A stretch of DNA of 64,000 bases, taken from Pogonophryne albipinna. Taxonomy: Eukaryota > Chordata > Actinopteri > Perciformes > Artedidraconidae. The notes below the pieces were generated by a model. It was not told the origin of the DNA. It did no database searches and worked only from the letters and a program-made list of their open reading frames with translations. Positions within the stretch are counted from its first letter, which is position 1. Each line of letters starts with the position of its first letter. The position numbers were made by a program, and so were the translations under genes. The stretch covers positions 32,701,420 to 32,765,419 of the forward strand of contig CM053243.1 in the NCBI GenBank assembly GCA_028583405.1, given 5' to 3'. Positions 46,901-59,321 of this stretch are shown piece by piece.

Positions 46901-49900
46901 TTATTTGATTAATCCTCTTCTTAACTCTGCCTTCTATGTGCGCTCTCTGGGGCAGCATTGGGTTGCTTGAGCCTGCTCAAATCTAAGTCCCTCTCACCCC
47001 GGAGGATTTGCCATACTGAGGAGACTGCTGGACATGGTTATGATTTGAACTGGTGACTGGTGGAGGAAGAGGATGAAGGTGAGGATGAGATGAAAGGTCT
47101 GTAGATTGCAGGAGGGCAGAGAGGGTAAAGGATGACAAGGTAAGGATGCAAAGGGAAGCAAAGAAAATTGGAAAGACAGGGCGAAGGAGGAAGAGTGATG
47201 TGCGAGTCTGTGGGGAAAAGAAAGCTAATGATAGAGAGAGGAAGAGGGAGAAGGCGGAGAGGCTGAGGTGTAACAGAACAAGGGGGGACTTTAGGGAATG
47301 AAGTTAATGATGGGAATGGGGGAGAAGGAGAGAGAGAAAAGGTGAGAATGAGAACAATCTGTACTATTGAGAAAGAAGGAATTAGAATGTCAAAGAAGTC
47401 ATCTGGGAGAACGAGATGCCAAGGAGTGACAGTGAAGGAGTGCTAGGGCTTAATATGGCCAAGGTCGGGTGAAGCATGAAAAAAACACACACACTGGTTG
47501 AGGCTGAGCAACACAATAGAAAACACTTGTGTGATCACTTGCTGTCGGAGAGACGTGGATGTTGATAGCCAGCTGTTAAATCATAATCACTGAAACTAAA
47601 GATTATCGTCATTCATTATTTTATTTTTCTGTTTCTTGAACTGATTATTTGTTTATTCAACAAAACGTCATTATTTCATATTGGCAAAATGTTGAGTTAG
47701 GTTTCATTTTCTCTAATGAATGAGTTCAGTTAACGCAGGAGTTTATGTCAATCTGTCAACTTGTGACTGCTTAAGGTTTTCACCCTGTAGCAGAGCACCT
47801 TTCCTAGATTTAATTATTAGTGTATTAGGTGATTGTATTAACAAATGAAAATGGCCAAAACTATGAAAATAAAACCGAGGTTATCAAAAACGTATTATTG
47901 TCCCATCAAAATGTTATTTAAAACCTAAACTAATAATAAGTCTACAACCTTGAAAAGAAAGCAAATTGGATTATTCTTTAAAACCTTGGATTGTGTTTCA
48001 TGGAGTTTAAAAAAACATTTATTTTAAAACACTTTTGCATGACAACTATGGTATAAGCTAAGGAGACATTCTGGGATGGATAAAAACCTGCAGGTCTGTG
48101 AAATGACTTGGACTACGGTCTCATGAAGGGAACATGCTCCACACACCCATCCACCTCCCAGACCTCCACACTTTATTTTCCAAATGCAAATCATCACTTG
48201 CTAAGTCATCTGATTTGAAGGCCCTTTTCTCTGATTTTGACCGTGAGTTTCAACACCTAAATGAGAAGCATTTGTAACTGCAGATGAAGTGAAACGCAGC
48301 CTCATGAGGGGCACCGATGCTTAACAACTCTCTGATTGAAGGAGCCCGTTGGTCTATTTATCAGCGCTCTCTGCCTTGTTGACCAACTCTGATTATTTCC
48401 ATCTCGCTACCCCCCCCCCTCCCTCTCTGTCCCTCTCCATCCTACGTCTCATGCCTCCTTGTTGGTAACACTGCCTGCCACTGCATTTTGTCATGCAGTT
48501 CTCATGGGACTGTTCCTTACTCTTTCTAGTCGCTGCCCCTTCCTCCATCTCATTCTGCTCTCCATCCACCCCACCTCTCTTATTTTCCATTAATAATTTG
48601 TTATGCCACTCTAGGGCAGCTCTCATTGGTCTCCATTTCTCTTCCTCCAGTGCTGATTTGTTATGCCACTGCCATTCCCTCGTACACGTCTCATTGGTCA
48701 CTGTCCACTGAGCTTTCTATTAGCCTCTCTCTCGCCTTCCTCCCCCTCTGCTCCCCCGTCCACTCCGCATGTTGTTTGATCTCATACTTTTGCTGTCAGA
48801 GATTTGTTTCTCCCTACAGCATGCTACCGAGGTGTTTTTCATCCGCGACACCTTTATCAGGCGAGAACACAAATGGTGCGCGGTATCGTGAGGCCAGCAG
48901 TTTTCTCCATATTCTCGTTCAGGGGGAATTATTTAGTCAGTGCTGCACACAAAGTGCGGGTATTGCTCTTTCAATCTGTCATTAGTATCACCTGAATGCA
49001 CCAGAAGGCATATTAGAAGGCAATATGGGAATATGGGGCCATTATTGGCAAACAGAGAAGGCATAAAACATTTTATTTTCTTCGTCTCATGTGCTCAAAG
49101 ATATTTAACACGATAGATGGTAACACTGTTTTGGAAAGGAAATTACACTGACCTCCTCGATATGCTCAAAGTGAGGCTGGCTTCACACAAAAACACCATG
49201 ACAACACCATTTGTTTAAACACTTCAAATGACTCATGTTCAAGTTTTACTGACAAACGATCTCTCGCAGTTGTGAGAGTAATGACTGCCTTCGGAAGCAA
49301 AGGCAGAAACAGTGAGAATTTGTTTTGTCTAAGTGAAAACATTTCTGGTTAAAAGTCTGGTCACAAGAAAAAGTGACACGGCAACATTTATTTGGACGTC
49401 TTGTTAGATGGTTTTGGGAGTGACTTCTTGTATTCACAGTACTGTGGCTGGTGAGCTTTTGCTGCAAGGACAGAATGGGAAAAACTATATAAAAAATATC
49501 TCAAAACTTTCTCACAGTATCATAAGCTCTGGTTTACACTCTTTATACAAATGCTCTTTTTATTCTGTTCTCATTTTGAATTGATATACCTCTTTGTTCT
49601 TCTTTCTTAAGCTGCTGCAACAATCAACATTTCCAGAATGTTGACCAATTATGGTTTCTCTTATTTTATACACTACACCACACTACACTGAAGCCACACC
49701 ATATACATACTGTCCCTGTTAAATAAATACCTATTTAGTTTTGGGTTTATATGATATGTAGCGGTCTGTAGAGCAAAATGGTTTCTAAAAGTGTCATTGT
49801 TGAATTATATTTAAATGTAACTGCCAGCAATGTTGGCTTTGCAGCCATGTTGCTACCAGATTGACACTTACAGTATATAATAATAGGTAGTCGGTTCTGG

Positions 49901-52900
49901 CACTAAATGTTATGACATGAAAGCAGAATAGCTGGTCACATGCTAACTAACGAAACATATAGCATGTTGTGAGCTCAACACGCTTTACAAATGTTTTCAG
50001 GGCTCCCATTCAGAAACAAATTGTCTCCAAGGTCAACAGACTAGTTGTTTTCTTACAGCCTACAGCTCTTTGCTTTAACACTTTCTGTCAACGCCTGCTG
50101 CCACTGTTAGACACAGGGGTGGACCCGTGCTGAGCGTCCATCTTGTGGGAGTCATTATGTCTGCAGATTGGTCTGCACAGTTGTGTAAAGACTGATGTCT
50201 ATGAGGGCCTTTTATTGCAGTAGGTGCATCTTAAAGTGCAAACACCGCTACCTCCTGATGTGCTTAGAGTCCATCAAATTAACATCCATCTATTTAATTG
50301 TTAATTAAATTCAAGGAAGGCTTCATGGTCATGCTCAATCAAAACTTGTGAATGATGTGAATGATTCTTTTAAATATCTGTATTAATTCAGAAGGAAAAA
50401 TATTGTTGCATTTGTGGCAAATGTAAATAAAGCATATAAAAAGGAGCCTCTTCTCCCAATACTTTGACATTGACATCCATTTTCTACACACCTCAGCTGA
50501 GAAATGTGAAATGTCCCCCTTAGAGTCGGATAAAACATGTTTCCCACATGTCACATTTTCATTTTGTTTTTACGAGCATGCTGCAGTGAAGCTACTATCC
50601 ATAATGTTTATATAAAGGAGAATATCTGTGTATTGATTTATGTATAGTAAACCATCATGAAATATCTGGTCTCCTGGGACATCAATATAATTCTAAATAA
50701 AGCTTTCTGGATTTGAACAATGATTGACTGCACAATACGCATTTATAATGAGGGATATGCTCAAGAGTTCCCTGTGGTGTCTCTTTTTGCAATTTAGCCG
50801 TTCATTAAATGTGGCGATTGTTTACTCTTTTCTCATGTGTATTGCTCACAGATATGAGGAGCTTCACAGCCTCTGGGTTCAATGCTATAATGTAATATAT
50901 AATATAATGCTATAGATTGAGTGTATTGATATGTTTGAGTGGTTTAGGCACGGCACTATAACGGTGTTCCTGATGACTGTGTAGTATATCCTTCCCTTCC
51001 AATTATTCTATGTTTTTATCCTATTGAGGTCTTGATTGCCTGATTGGTATTTACTTATGTTTTCTGTCTTCTGTTTCTGTGCATTTAGATCACGGGAACT
51101 ATAAATGTGTTGAACTGCTTTTCTCATTTGTACTTACATCATGCCAGTGTGTTCTGCTTGTTTCTATCATACAAGTTGACGGATTTTTTTTTTGTAAAAA
51201 CCGAATGAATGCGCACAGACAACATGGCTGTATTATCAAATGTTCGCCTTACGGGTGTTATTTTCCTCTTCACTTTTTTGCCCTTCTAGAAATGTTTCAT
51301 TACATACATGAAACTATTCATAATCTATACCTTTGGTTTTCATCAGTCAATTTAGTGAGACTTGTTTGGGAAAATTATATAATAAGAAGTGAAAATTGAT
51401 TGTTCACCCTGGTGAAGTGCTACCTCGTAAAAGGCAACGGTTTATTTTTATGAAATCTTCACGTTGCTATATGTTTGTGCAGCTGTTTGCTTTGCTACCA
51501 TCGTTATCAGACATAAAGCTCTCCTGGGGGAGCTTTGTGTTCATATTGCAAAGAGGCATGGCGCACAGAGAACCTGTTCTCAAATGAGGGCACACACATC
51601 AGAGAAGACTTGAGGGGACTGGAGATCGAGGGTAATTTACTTTAATATGATTCCTCTATAATGAATTCAAAAATGGCTGCTCAGATAATAAGGAAAGTTC
51701 AAAAGTGAAAGCCTTGATGATTTCCATGGCTTTCAAACCAATGAGTCACCAATTGGACATGAGAAAGCCTTTTGTGTTACGTGTCAAATGAAACAACTTC
51801 TCTCCCCATACAGAGGAGAGACTTACTCAACACAAACATACATTAAATAAGAAAACTGTTATTTGCTAACACGATAGTTACTCAATTGTTGTCGTTGGCT
51901 TAGGGTGTGCTCATACAACGCGTGATTTATGGGGCATTTTTAGCACCTGGCGTTAGGGAAATAAGCAGAAGCATATTAGCTGTGTGCGATGGTCCTAACA
52001 CTCTGACTTTGCCCTGGGACTTGATGGCTGCTGTCACACCGTCTGACAAACCGGGAGCTGCTGCAACAAATCAGTCTCCTCCCAATCCCAGTCGATATAA
52101 TGAGCGCAGACCTGCAGGCAGCTGAAGGTCCGTGTGTGCGAGCGTCAGTGTTTATGCATGTGTGTGGCTTCATGATTGCACAGAGGGAAGGGGGAGGAGA
52201 GAATGCTCAAGGGATTAGAGATTTATTGATTACCCTTTGCAGTGTCTCTCCCCCTCTCCCTCTCCCTCCCCTCCTTCTCCCTTACTTCACCTTCCTGGGT
52301 CTTCTCCATTTTCCATTCTCTACCAGTTTATTTATAGAGGGTTGTAGAGGGCAGTGTTTTCAGCTCTGCAATGTTTAACAGACTTCTAGTGACCTGCCTT
52401 CTATAAAAACATCATTCCAGAGCATCAGTGTGAAGGAAGGAGAACATGAAGCAATAAGCTCTTTTATAAAGATGGCCTCGCTCTTCTTATTCTTTGTAAA
52501 TGAGCCTTGATGTCTGAACAGCAGCACTTTGGAAAATGTTAAAATGGAAATTCAGGATGCACACTGCTATTGCATGTAGATGATTGTGCTGCGCTTGTAC
52601 TTGTCGTGTTTGATAATGACTGTTTAGAATATGAATGCATGTGAAGGCAGGGGGGCTGCGGGGGCGGACAAGGATGCAGGGGCAGGTATTGGTTGAGTCT
52701 TGGCAGAGTGTGTTTTACTGGAGGCTAAAGGCTTTTTGGCTCGAATTGTCTGCCAGACATATTGAGGCAGACCCCACAATATGAAATGGGCTGTCTCTCG
52801 AAATCTTGCGAGCAGGAGTAAGAGACTGTCCTCCAAAGAAAAAGAACAACAGCATCAGTCGTTTCAGCAAAGGCCAAAATAATATCATGTTAGTGTGGCA

Positions 52901-53208
52901 AAGACGACATGCAAGAGGAAGTCAGGTGAGTGTGTATAGGAAGCAGGGCTCAGCAATATGGACCAAATCATATGAATCTGTAATTTGAGGCCGGTCAGTA
53001 TTTTCTATACATGTTTAGATGTAAGACGAAGCCACACCTCACATTTCACAAGGACTTTTATTTAAACAGGCCTGTCATATGACAGTGTTAAACTGCATTT
53101 CTGGTTGTTGTTCTGGTTTACCTGTGTTGGTGTAGTTATTTGGTTACTTTGTGAAGAAGAGCAGAGACCAGGTGGCTTCTGAACTATGAGTGTTTCAGGA
53201 GCTGCAGT
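43914..53208. other. long gene-free stretch
   Basis: No exon or recognisable mobile element. A polypurine-rich tract of 'gaggatgagatgaaagg' style lies at about 47040-47350, a C-run with a pyrimidine-rich follow-up at 48410-48440, and a CT-rich stretch at 52245-52300. Two partly similar blocks containing 'tttgttatgccact' occur at about 48597 and 48657. Open frames (up to 119 codons) are unsupported. Moderately GC-containing unique DNA near 46100-46520 could hide conserved non-coding elements, which cannot be judged without alignment. Confidence 0.45.
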
Positions 53209-53307
53209 GTTTATGTCATGGTTTTGGATTTATGTTTTCCACCTTTGTTTTGAAATGTTTTCCTCTTTGTATAATGTCTGGTCCCTCTCCCTGTGTTTTT
53301 CCTCCCT

Positions 53308-53450
53308 GTCGTTAGTTTCCCTGGTGTGTCTAATTGTCTGAGTGTGTTCACCTGTTGCCCTTGTGTTTCTCCTCCCCTGTCCAGCTGTGTCTTGTCCTGT
53401 GATTACCCTTCTGTGTATTTAGTCTTGTCTTCCCCTGTGCTCCATGTCTG
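53308..53450 (+). repeat. 143-bp direct repeat, left copy
   Basis: Begins 'gtcgttagtttccctgg' and ends 'tccatgtctg', immediately before the LINE. It differs from the right copy at about three positions (c/t in 'gttgcccttg', t/c in 'cctgtccag', g/a in 'cctgtgctcc'). Confidence 0.9.
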
Positions 53451-53561
53451 GAGGAGAAGTCAAACTGAACTCACGGCGGGAAACCGGCTCAAGAGGGACG
53501 GATTCTGCGACACGCTCTTGGGAGACGGCGGTGGCAACACTGGACTGTGACTGGACGAGAG

Positions 53562-54486
53562 ATGGCAGAGGGAAGTGACGAGGCAGGAAGCGAGTTAGGA
53601 GACATGGACGTAGCAGGCGGGAGTTGTGAAAATGGAAAATGGGATATAGTGAGGAGAAAGAAACGTAAAAGAGAAAGAGTAGTCGGAAATAGGCAACAGG
53701 AGTTCATGGTGGTTGTGAAACTTGCGCAAGAGGGAGCTTCGTTCGGCGTGTGGAACCTTATACGCTTAACTAAATCCATCAGTAAAGAAATCGGGGAGGT
53801 AATGAGTGCTAAAGTATTGAGGAATGGATCAATGTTGATCAAATGTAATAAAGATGAGTACCGTGGAGGGTAAGAAAGTGGAATGTTCACTGTTCAGTGG
53901 TAAAAAGCTAGTCAGGGGAGTTGTGACAGGAATCCCTGTCAGAATATCAGCTGATGATGTGAAAGGGAATATAACAAATGCAAAAATAAGTGATGTCAAA
54001 CGCATGAAAGCAAACCGCAATGGGATTAAAGAAGATAGTCTTTCGGTTCTGATCACCTTTGATGAAAAAAGGCTTCCGGAAAAGATACTTATTGGATATA
54101 TGTGTTATGATGTGAGACCGTATGTTCCACCACCAATAAGATGTTTTAAATGTCAGAGATTTGGACATGTGGCGGCAGTGTGCAAGGGAAAACAAAGGTG
54201 TGCCAGATGTGGTGGAGATCATGAATACGGAAAATGTGAAGAAGGGGCAAAGCTGAAATGTTGCAATTGCGGAGGGGAGCATAGCTCAGCGTACCGGGGA
54301 TGTGAGGTTAGCAAGAAAGCAGAAGAGGTGCAGCGAGTCAGGGTGACGCAGGGCGTTAGCTATGCAGAGGCAGCAAAGACAGTTTCAGGAGGAACCCAGG
54401 TTAAAATGGGAAACAACAATAAGAGCAAAGAAACAGGAAAAGTCCACAACTGTGTTAAGTTGAAGGAGGACACTCTGATAGAGTAA
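53562..54486 (+). pseudogene. LINE ORF1 (gag-like, three CCHC knuckles), one frameshift
   Basis: ATG at 53562 starts MAEGSDEAGSELGD, then a basic stretch (RRKKRKRER). The first frame closes at about 53873, but the protein clearly continues in the next frame from 53854 (GKKVECSLFSGKK), so one base has been gained or lost near 53860-53868. The second half has three zinc knuckles: CFKCQRFGHVAAVC, CARCGGDHEYGKC and CCNCGGEHSSAYRGC. This is the RNA-binding protein of the retrotransposon particle. The frame ends at TAA 54484-54486, 170 bases before ORF2. Confidence 0.9.
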
Positions 54487-54656
54487 AAGAGAGTTTGTAC
54501 TGTTTATGGCAGAGATTATCAACTATTCAGCGCAGACTACAAGCCGGAATGAAAGAATCAAAAATAATTGGCAGCTGAAAAGTACCTTGATGTGAAAGGG
54601 ATGCACTGGGAAAATGTGAAAGATATCCTAAATGATAACGTCCAACAACCTCAGAC

Positions 54657-57600
54657 ATGGACTGGATCATCCTGATGGTGTTAATTGTACTGCAGTGGAA
54701 TGCTAGAAGTTTAATTGCAAATGGACAAGAGTTCAAAAAATATATTGACAACCTGGGAGAGAAACCTAATGTACTTTGTATTCAGGAAACATGGCTGAAA
54801 CCACAACTGGATTTTATTGTGAAGGGATATACTGCAGTTAGACGAGATAGGGACTCTGGCAGAGGGGGAGGAGTTGCAACATTCATACAGAGTGGTATAA
54901 GTTACAAAGTTATGCATGTAAGTACAGATCATGAAGCAATAGTTATAAGGGTATGGAATGATAGAGGACCTATAGATATAGTAAATTATTATAATCCATG
55001 TGGGAAATTAGATCAAAGTATATTAGAGGATGCTGGGGGTTCACTGCAAGACAAAGTAATATGGTGTGGGGATTTTAATTCACATAACTCGCTATGGGGA
55101 AGCAGTAGCACAGATGCAAATGGTGCAGTAGTTGAGGAATTTATAGATGACCACGGGCTAGTGTGCATTAACACTGGAGAAGGAACACGATATAATTGCA
55201 CGAAGAATATAGAAACGGTACTTGATCTGACATTTGTATCTAGTGCAATAGCAGGTATAAGTACATGGAATGTGGTAAAGCATACTACAGTGGGCAGCGA
55301 TCATTATCCGGTAATGATTAAAGTTGGGACCAACATAAGGTTTGAAAAGGAAAAGAAAATTCCTAGATGGAAACTGGGAAAGGCTAATTGGGATGCCTTT
55401 CAAGTTGTAAGTACGAAGAGATGTAAAACACTTCAAGAGGAAAATTATGATGATATAAATAAATTCAATGATGAGCTGGTTAAGGTTATCATTCATTCAG
55501 CTAAAGAAACAATTCCGGAAATTGCAGGAGTTAGGCGTACCAAGAGTGTACCCTGGTGGAATGGTGAATGTAGCAAATCCATTATAGACCGGAATAAAGC
55601 ATTCAGGCAACTCAAAAAACTCCATTCTCAGGAAGCTTTGAATCAGTATAAAAGGGCCCAGGCTATAGTAAGGAGAACAATAAGAACGCAAAAACACACT
55701 TTTTGGAGGCAATATTGCAATAGTATTGGAAGAGAAGTACAACTTGCAGATGTTTGGGGCATGATTAGGAGAATGGGGGGAATTCGAAGGAATTATGAGT
55801 TGCCAGTTTTGAGCAGAGGGGGCATAATGGCTGTCTCAAACTTAGGAAAGGCGGAACTTCTAGCTCAAACATTTAGGAAAGTTCATAGTTCAGATAACCT
55901 TACAGAGGAAGCCAGGCAGTGCAGAAATAATACACTCATGGAAAACCCGATAATATTGGATAGAGTAGAAGTGTTAGGGGATCAGTTGGACCTGCATTTT
56001 AGTATGTTTGAGTTGAGAAGAGCAATTATTAGTGCTCGTCAAACCACTCCTGGGAAAGATGGTGTTTGTTACAAAATGTTGGAACACATGACAGATAACA
56101 CTCTAGTCATTGTGTTAAGGTTGTTTAATAGGGTGTGGGATTCTGGCCAACTTCCTTCAGTGTGGAAACAAGCGATAATAGTGCCCATCCTAAAGCCAGG
56201 GAAAGACCCTTCAGATCCATCTAGCTACAGGCCTATTGCCCTGACATCTCATTTATGCAAAATCATGGAAAGAATGGTTACAGAAAGGTTAACATATATC
56301 TTAGAAAGTAAAGCTCTGTTGTCCCCATATCAAAGTGGGTTCCGTAGGGGTCGGAATACAATGGATTCTATATTGTGCTTAGAATCAGACATCAGGAAAG
56401 CACAGACCAACAAGGAAGTAGTGATTGCAGTCTTCTTTGATATTGAAAAGGCTTATGACATGCTCTGGAAGGAAGGACTACTAATCAAGTTAAAATCATT
56501 GGGAATTGGTGGTAAAGCATATAATTGGGTTATGTATTTTTTACTGGACAGAAAAATACAAGTAAGAGTAGGTGCAGAATATTCAAGTGTTTATGCTGTG
56601 GAAAATGGTACTCCGCAAGGTAGTGTAGTCCGTTGCTGTTCAATATAATGATACATGACATTTTTAATCAAGTTAATCCAAGTATGGGAAAATCTTTGTA
56701 TGCAGATGATGGGGCTTTGTGGGCAAAAGGCCGCAATGTAGCACATGTTGGAAAGAAAATACAAGCTGCTAGTTGAAGTGGAGAAATTGACAAATAAATG
56801 GGGATTCAAACTGTCAGTAGCTAAGACGCAGGTCATTTGTTTTACAAAACGGCATAACATTGCTCCTATATCGTTAAAATTGTATGAGCAACCTCTTGAA
56901 CAGGTTAATACAATAATATTTCTTGGTGTTTGGTTTGACGGAAAGTTAACATGGAGCAAGCATATAGGAAAAGTTCAAAATAAATGTAAAAAGGTCAACA
57001 ATGTACTTCGGTGTTTGGCGGGACAGGAGTGGGGAGCGAGTAGGTCATCACTTCTGAATATATATTGGCCACTCATGAGACCTGTATTCGATTATGGGTG
57101 TACAGTATAGCGTTCATGGCAGCAGCAGAATCAAACCTTAAAAAGCTGGATGTCCTACAAGCTCAGGCCCTGAGAATATGTAGTGGAGTTTTTAAAACAT
57201 CTCCAGTATCAGCAATACAGGTGGAAATGGGAGAAATGCCTTTAAGGATAAGAAGAGTGAAGTTAATGTTGGCATACTGGGTAAACCTTCAGGGGCATAG
57301 TGATAGTCATCCTGCGAAAAGTATTTTTGAAAGACTGCTGGGAGCACAATGAGTCACATTTAACAAGTTTTGGATGGATTGGCGATGTTAAAGCAGCAAG
57401 TATAGGTTTGAATCAAATACAGTATTGCCCCACAGTTCCAATCTCGTCCATTCCACCCTGGTTGTTCCCATTGCCAAGTGTAGACCTCAATATACGAGAG
57501 GAGTTAAAGGAAAAGAAAGAACTACCAGTATGGCGCATAGTCCAGAATTATTTTGCAAGATATCACTCAGACGCAACAATCATATTTACAGATGGTTCCA

Positions 57601-57739
57601 AAGATCCAGAGACAGGGCGTGCAGGGGCAGCAGTTTATATCCCAGTGAGTAATACACATATAAAGAAAAGGGTAACAGACCATGTGTCAGTATACACCAC
57701 AGAGTTGTTGGCATTGGTGTTGGCATTGAAATGGATAGC
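54657..57739 (+). pseudogene. LINE ORF2 (endonuclease, reverse transcriptase, partial RNase H)
   Basis: ATG at 54657 opens 663 codons. Endonuclease: QWNARS (Asn15), QETWL (Glu44), WCGDFNSH (Asp139, Asn141), LDLTF (Asp189), SDHYPV (214-219). Reverse transcriptase: TPGKDGV, SYRPIALTSHLCKIMERM, GFRRGRNTMDSI, motif A FFDIEKAYD (catalytic Asp595), NGTPQGSV. A deletion of about 4 bases near 56630 breaks the frame; the catalytic YADD is at 56699-56710 in another frame. Further frame changes occur near 56740, 57100 and 57300. RNase H begins IIFTDGSKD (about 57582) and TELLALVLALKW, then stops at the junction, so its last two acidic sites are missing. Enzymatically dead. Confidence 0.92.
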
Positions 57740-57882
57740 GTCGTTAGTTTCCCTGGTGTGTCTAATTGTCTGAGTGTGTTCACCTGTTGCCTTTGTGTTT
57801 CTCCTCCCCTGCCCAGCTGTGTCTTGTCCTGTGATTACCCTTCTGTGTATTTAGTCTTGTCTTCCCCTGTACTCCATGTCTG
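57740..57882 (+). repeat. 143-bp direct repeat, right copy
   Basis: Identical in length to the left copy and about 98% identical. It starts immediately after the truncated RNase H codons ('atggatagc') and continues without a break into the remainder of the solo LTR ('ttcgtcgtc'). Confidence 0.9.
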
Positions 57883-58112
57883 TTCGTCGTCATTTCATGT
57901 CACTGTCACCCATGCTTGTCCGTGTCTCCTGCCTGTTCCCGTATGTAAGTTTGTTCCTGTCTGTCATGCTCCCCGGTTTTGTTTCTGTTAATTAGTTTCT
58001 TGTTTTTTCATGCCTTCGACTTTTTATAATAAAGCTCGCTTTTTGTTAACGAACCTTTTTTTGTATTTTTTAACTGCACTTGGGTCCTATTTTCCCAAAA
58101 CCTGACAGTTTA

Positions 58113-58627
58113 TTTAAATACAAACCAAAACCTACACTGTTCATTTAGTAAACCCTTGACAACTTTACTGTTAATTTCTCCCGGTCAGTTCAACAACACA
58201 TGGATCAATAAAATGTGAAACTCTAAGCCAGGAAACCAGTTTCTTCCTCGTTATCTACCAATATTCAATAATGTTTATTCTAACCATGACTGCAATCGTT
58301 CTTTCAACACTTCCCTAAGCCTAAATAAGCCTTAAACACAGCATTGCCACTTGTATAATAATAGTACAAATGTTTGTTCAATAGTGATTTTTCAAAAAGG
58401 CCCTTACAGATGATGTCATCCTGCAAAACGTGGCATCAACTGAATGGGGGGGGGCAATTACAGGCGATGCACTTCTGGATTTGAAGTCAAATATGAAGTG
58501 CTTTATAAATGAAACCCATTAATATTATGTATTTTGTGGTTTAATTTGAAAAATACTTGTATCAGACAACTTTCATAAAGCCAGGAGATATCCATTTAAA
58601 AGGAGCAAGTTCTTGGGCAACTTTCTG
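58113..58627. other. gene-free sequence
   Basis: No gene or recognisable element. A run of eight or more G lies near 58446. Confidence 0.5.
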
Positions 58628-59321
58628 CGGCCCCTACACATGGCGGGGTGCGTTGCCGCTTCAACGCTTCTGCCCATTCACTTTGAATGGGGTGACGTCA
58701 CGATTAGCCGAACTGCATTGTGGGAGCAAAGCGTAGCTTTTCTCGCTGTGCTCGCTGCAAAAGTAGAGCAATGTTCTACTTTTGACGCCTCGACGGAGGC
58801 GTCAGCCAATCAAATCCCGTTTATGCAAATCTGCCAGTACAAGCGCTAGCCAATCAAACCGCGTGTATGTTGGGAGAGCCAGACCGCAGGTCATTTCCTC
58901 ATATGCCAAAAAATGGAGGAGAAAATAATCGTAGCGGTAGGGAATCACCCGGTGCTTTATGATCAGTCTCTGTTCACCTACCGGGATACAAACCGGAGGG
59001 GCCAGGCATGGAGGGAGGTGGCAGAGACAGTGGGTGGAACTGGTAGGTTTTCGCCTGTTTGGGGAGTTTATATCCAGTGTACTTCGTTTGAATGGACAGC
59101 TAGCAGGCATAGACAGTATTTAGCCAGCATGGAATGTTGCGTAAAATAGCACCATAGACATTAATGTCATAAATGTTCATCATATAAAGTGTGACATGTA
59201 AAACCTTTTATGCAATTGACAGGAGAGATTCATGTGATTGGTTGTTGGTCGCGTTGCTCGCGTAAACTCCCCAAGCTCAAGACACGCCAAGCGGCAACCA
59301 CGCCACCGTGTGTAGGGGCCG
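58628..59321 (+). mobile_element. PIF/Harbinger-derived element with MADF exon
   Basis: Ends 'cggcccctacacatggcgg' and '...cgtgtgtaggggccg' are inverted. The interior shares 'cccattcactttgaatggg' and 'gcattgtggga' with the MITE at 27587-27933. It carries an exon of the Myb/MADF-type accessory protein but no DDE nuclease. The flanks (tttctg / ttactg) give no clear 3-bp duplication, so one end may be altered. Confidence 0.72.
58913..59149 (+). pseudogene. MADF (Myb/SANT-like) exon of a Harbinger accessory protein
   Basis: ATG at 58913 in good context ('aaaATGG') gives MEEKIIVAVGNHPVLYDQSL, then FTYRDTNRRGQAWREVAETVG, matching the start of a MADF domain (helix 1, 'hP.LyD', 'y.d...r..aW..ia..vg'). 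In PIF/Harbinger transposons such a protein binds the element ends and brings the nuclease into the nucleus. After the GGT codons at about 59034-59042 a splice donor-like 'gtaggt' occurs and the sequence stops resembling MADF, so the exon probably ended there. The rest of the frame to 59149 is likely intron read-through. No following exon was found inside the element. Confidence 0.75.

Larger units (their letters stand above)
53451..57739 (+). mobile_element. non-LTR retrotransposon (I superfamily, Nimb-like), 3' truncated
   Basis: A 4289-bp LINE with a short 5' leader, a CCHC-bearing ORF1, and ORF2 with APE endonuclease, reverse transcriptase and the start of RNase H. Presence of RNase H together with gag-like knuckles points to the I superfamily; Nimb is my best guess for fish. 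The element ends abruptly inside RNase H at 57739 with no poly(A) or simple-repeat tail, and abuts the second copy of the 143-bp target repeat. Several frameshifts show it is dead. Confidence 0.85.
53214..58107 (+). mobile_element. solo LTR (gypsy type), split by a LINE
   Basis: The LTR begins TGTCATGG at 53214 and ends CCTGACA at 58107, with perfect 5-bp duplications GTTTA at 53209-53213 and 58108-58112. Without the insertion it is about 462 bp. It has 'aataaagctcgc' as a polyadenylation signal near the 3' end and ends 'tgggtcctattttccc...cctgaca' like the minus-strand solo LTR at 8555. A LINE occupies 53451-57739, and 143 bp of LTR sequence are present on both sides of it. Confidence 0.88.

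Noticed and set aside
53214..58107. The 143-bp repeats as the LTRs of an LTR retrotransposon around the LINE genes
   Set aside because: They do not have TG...CA ends, they are internal parts of a longer LTR with its own GTTTA duplication, and the coding region is clearly non-LTR type (APE endonuclease, no integrase).
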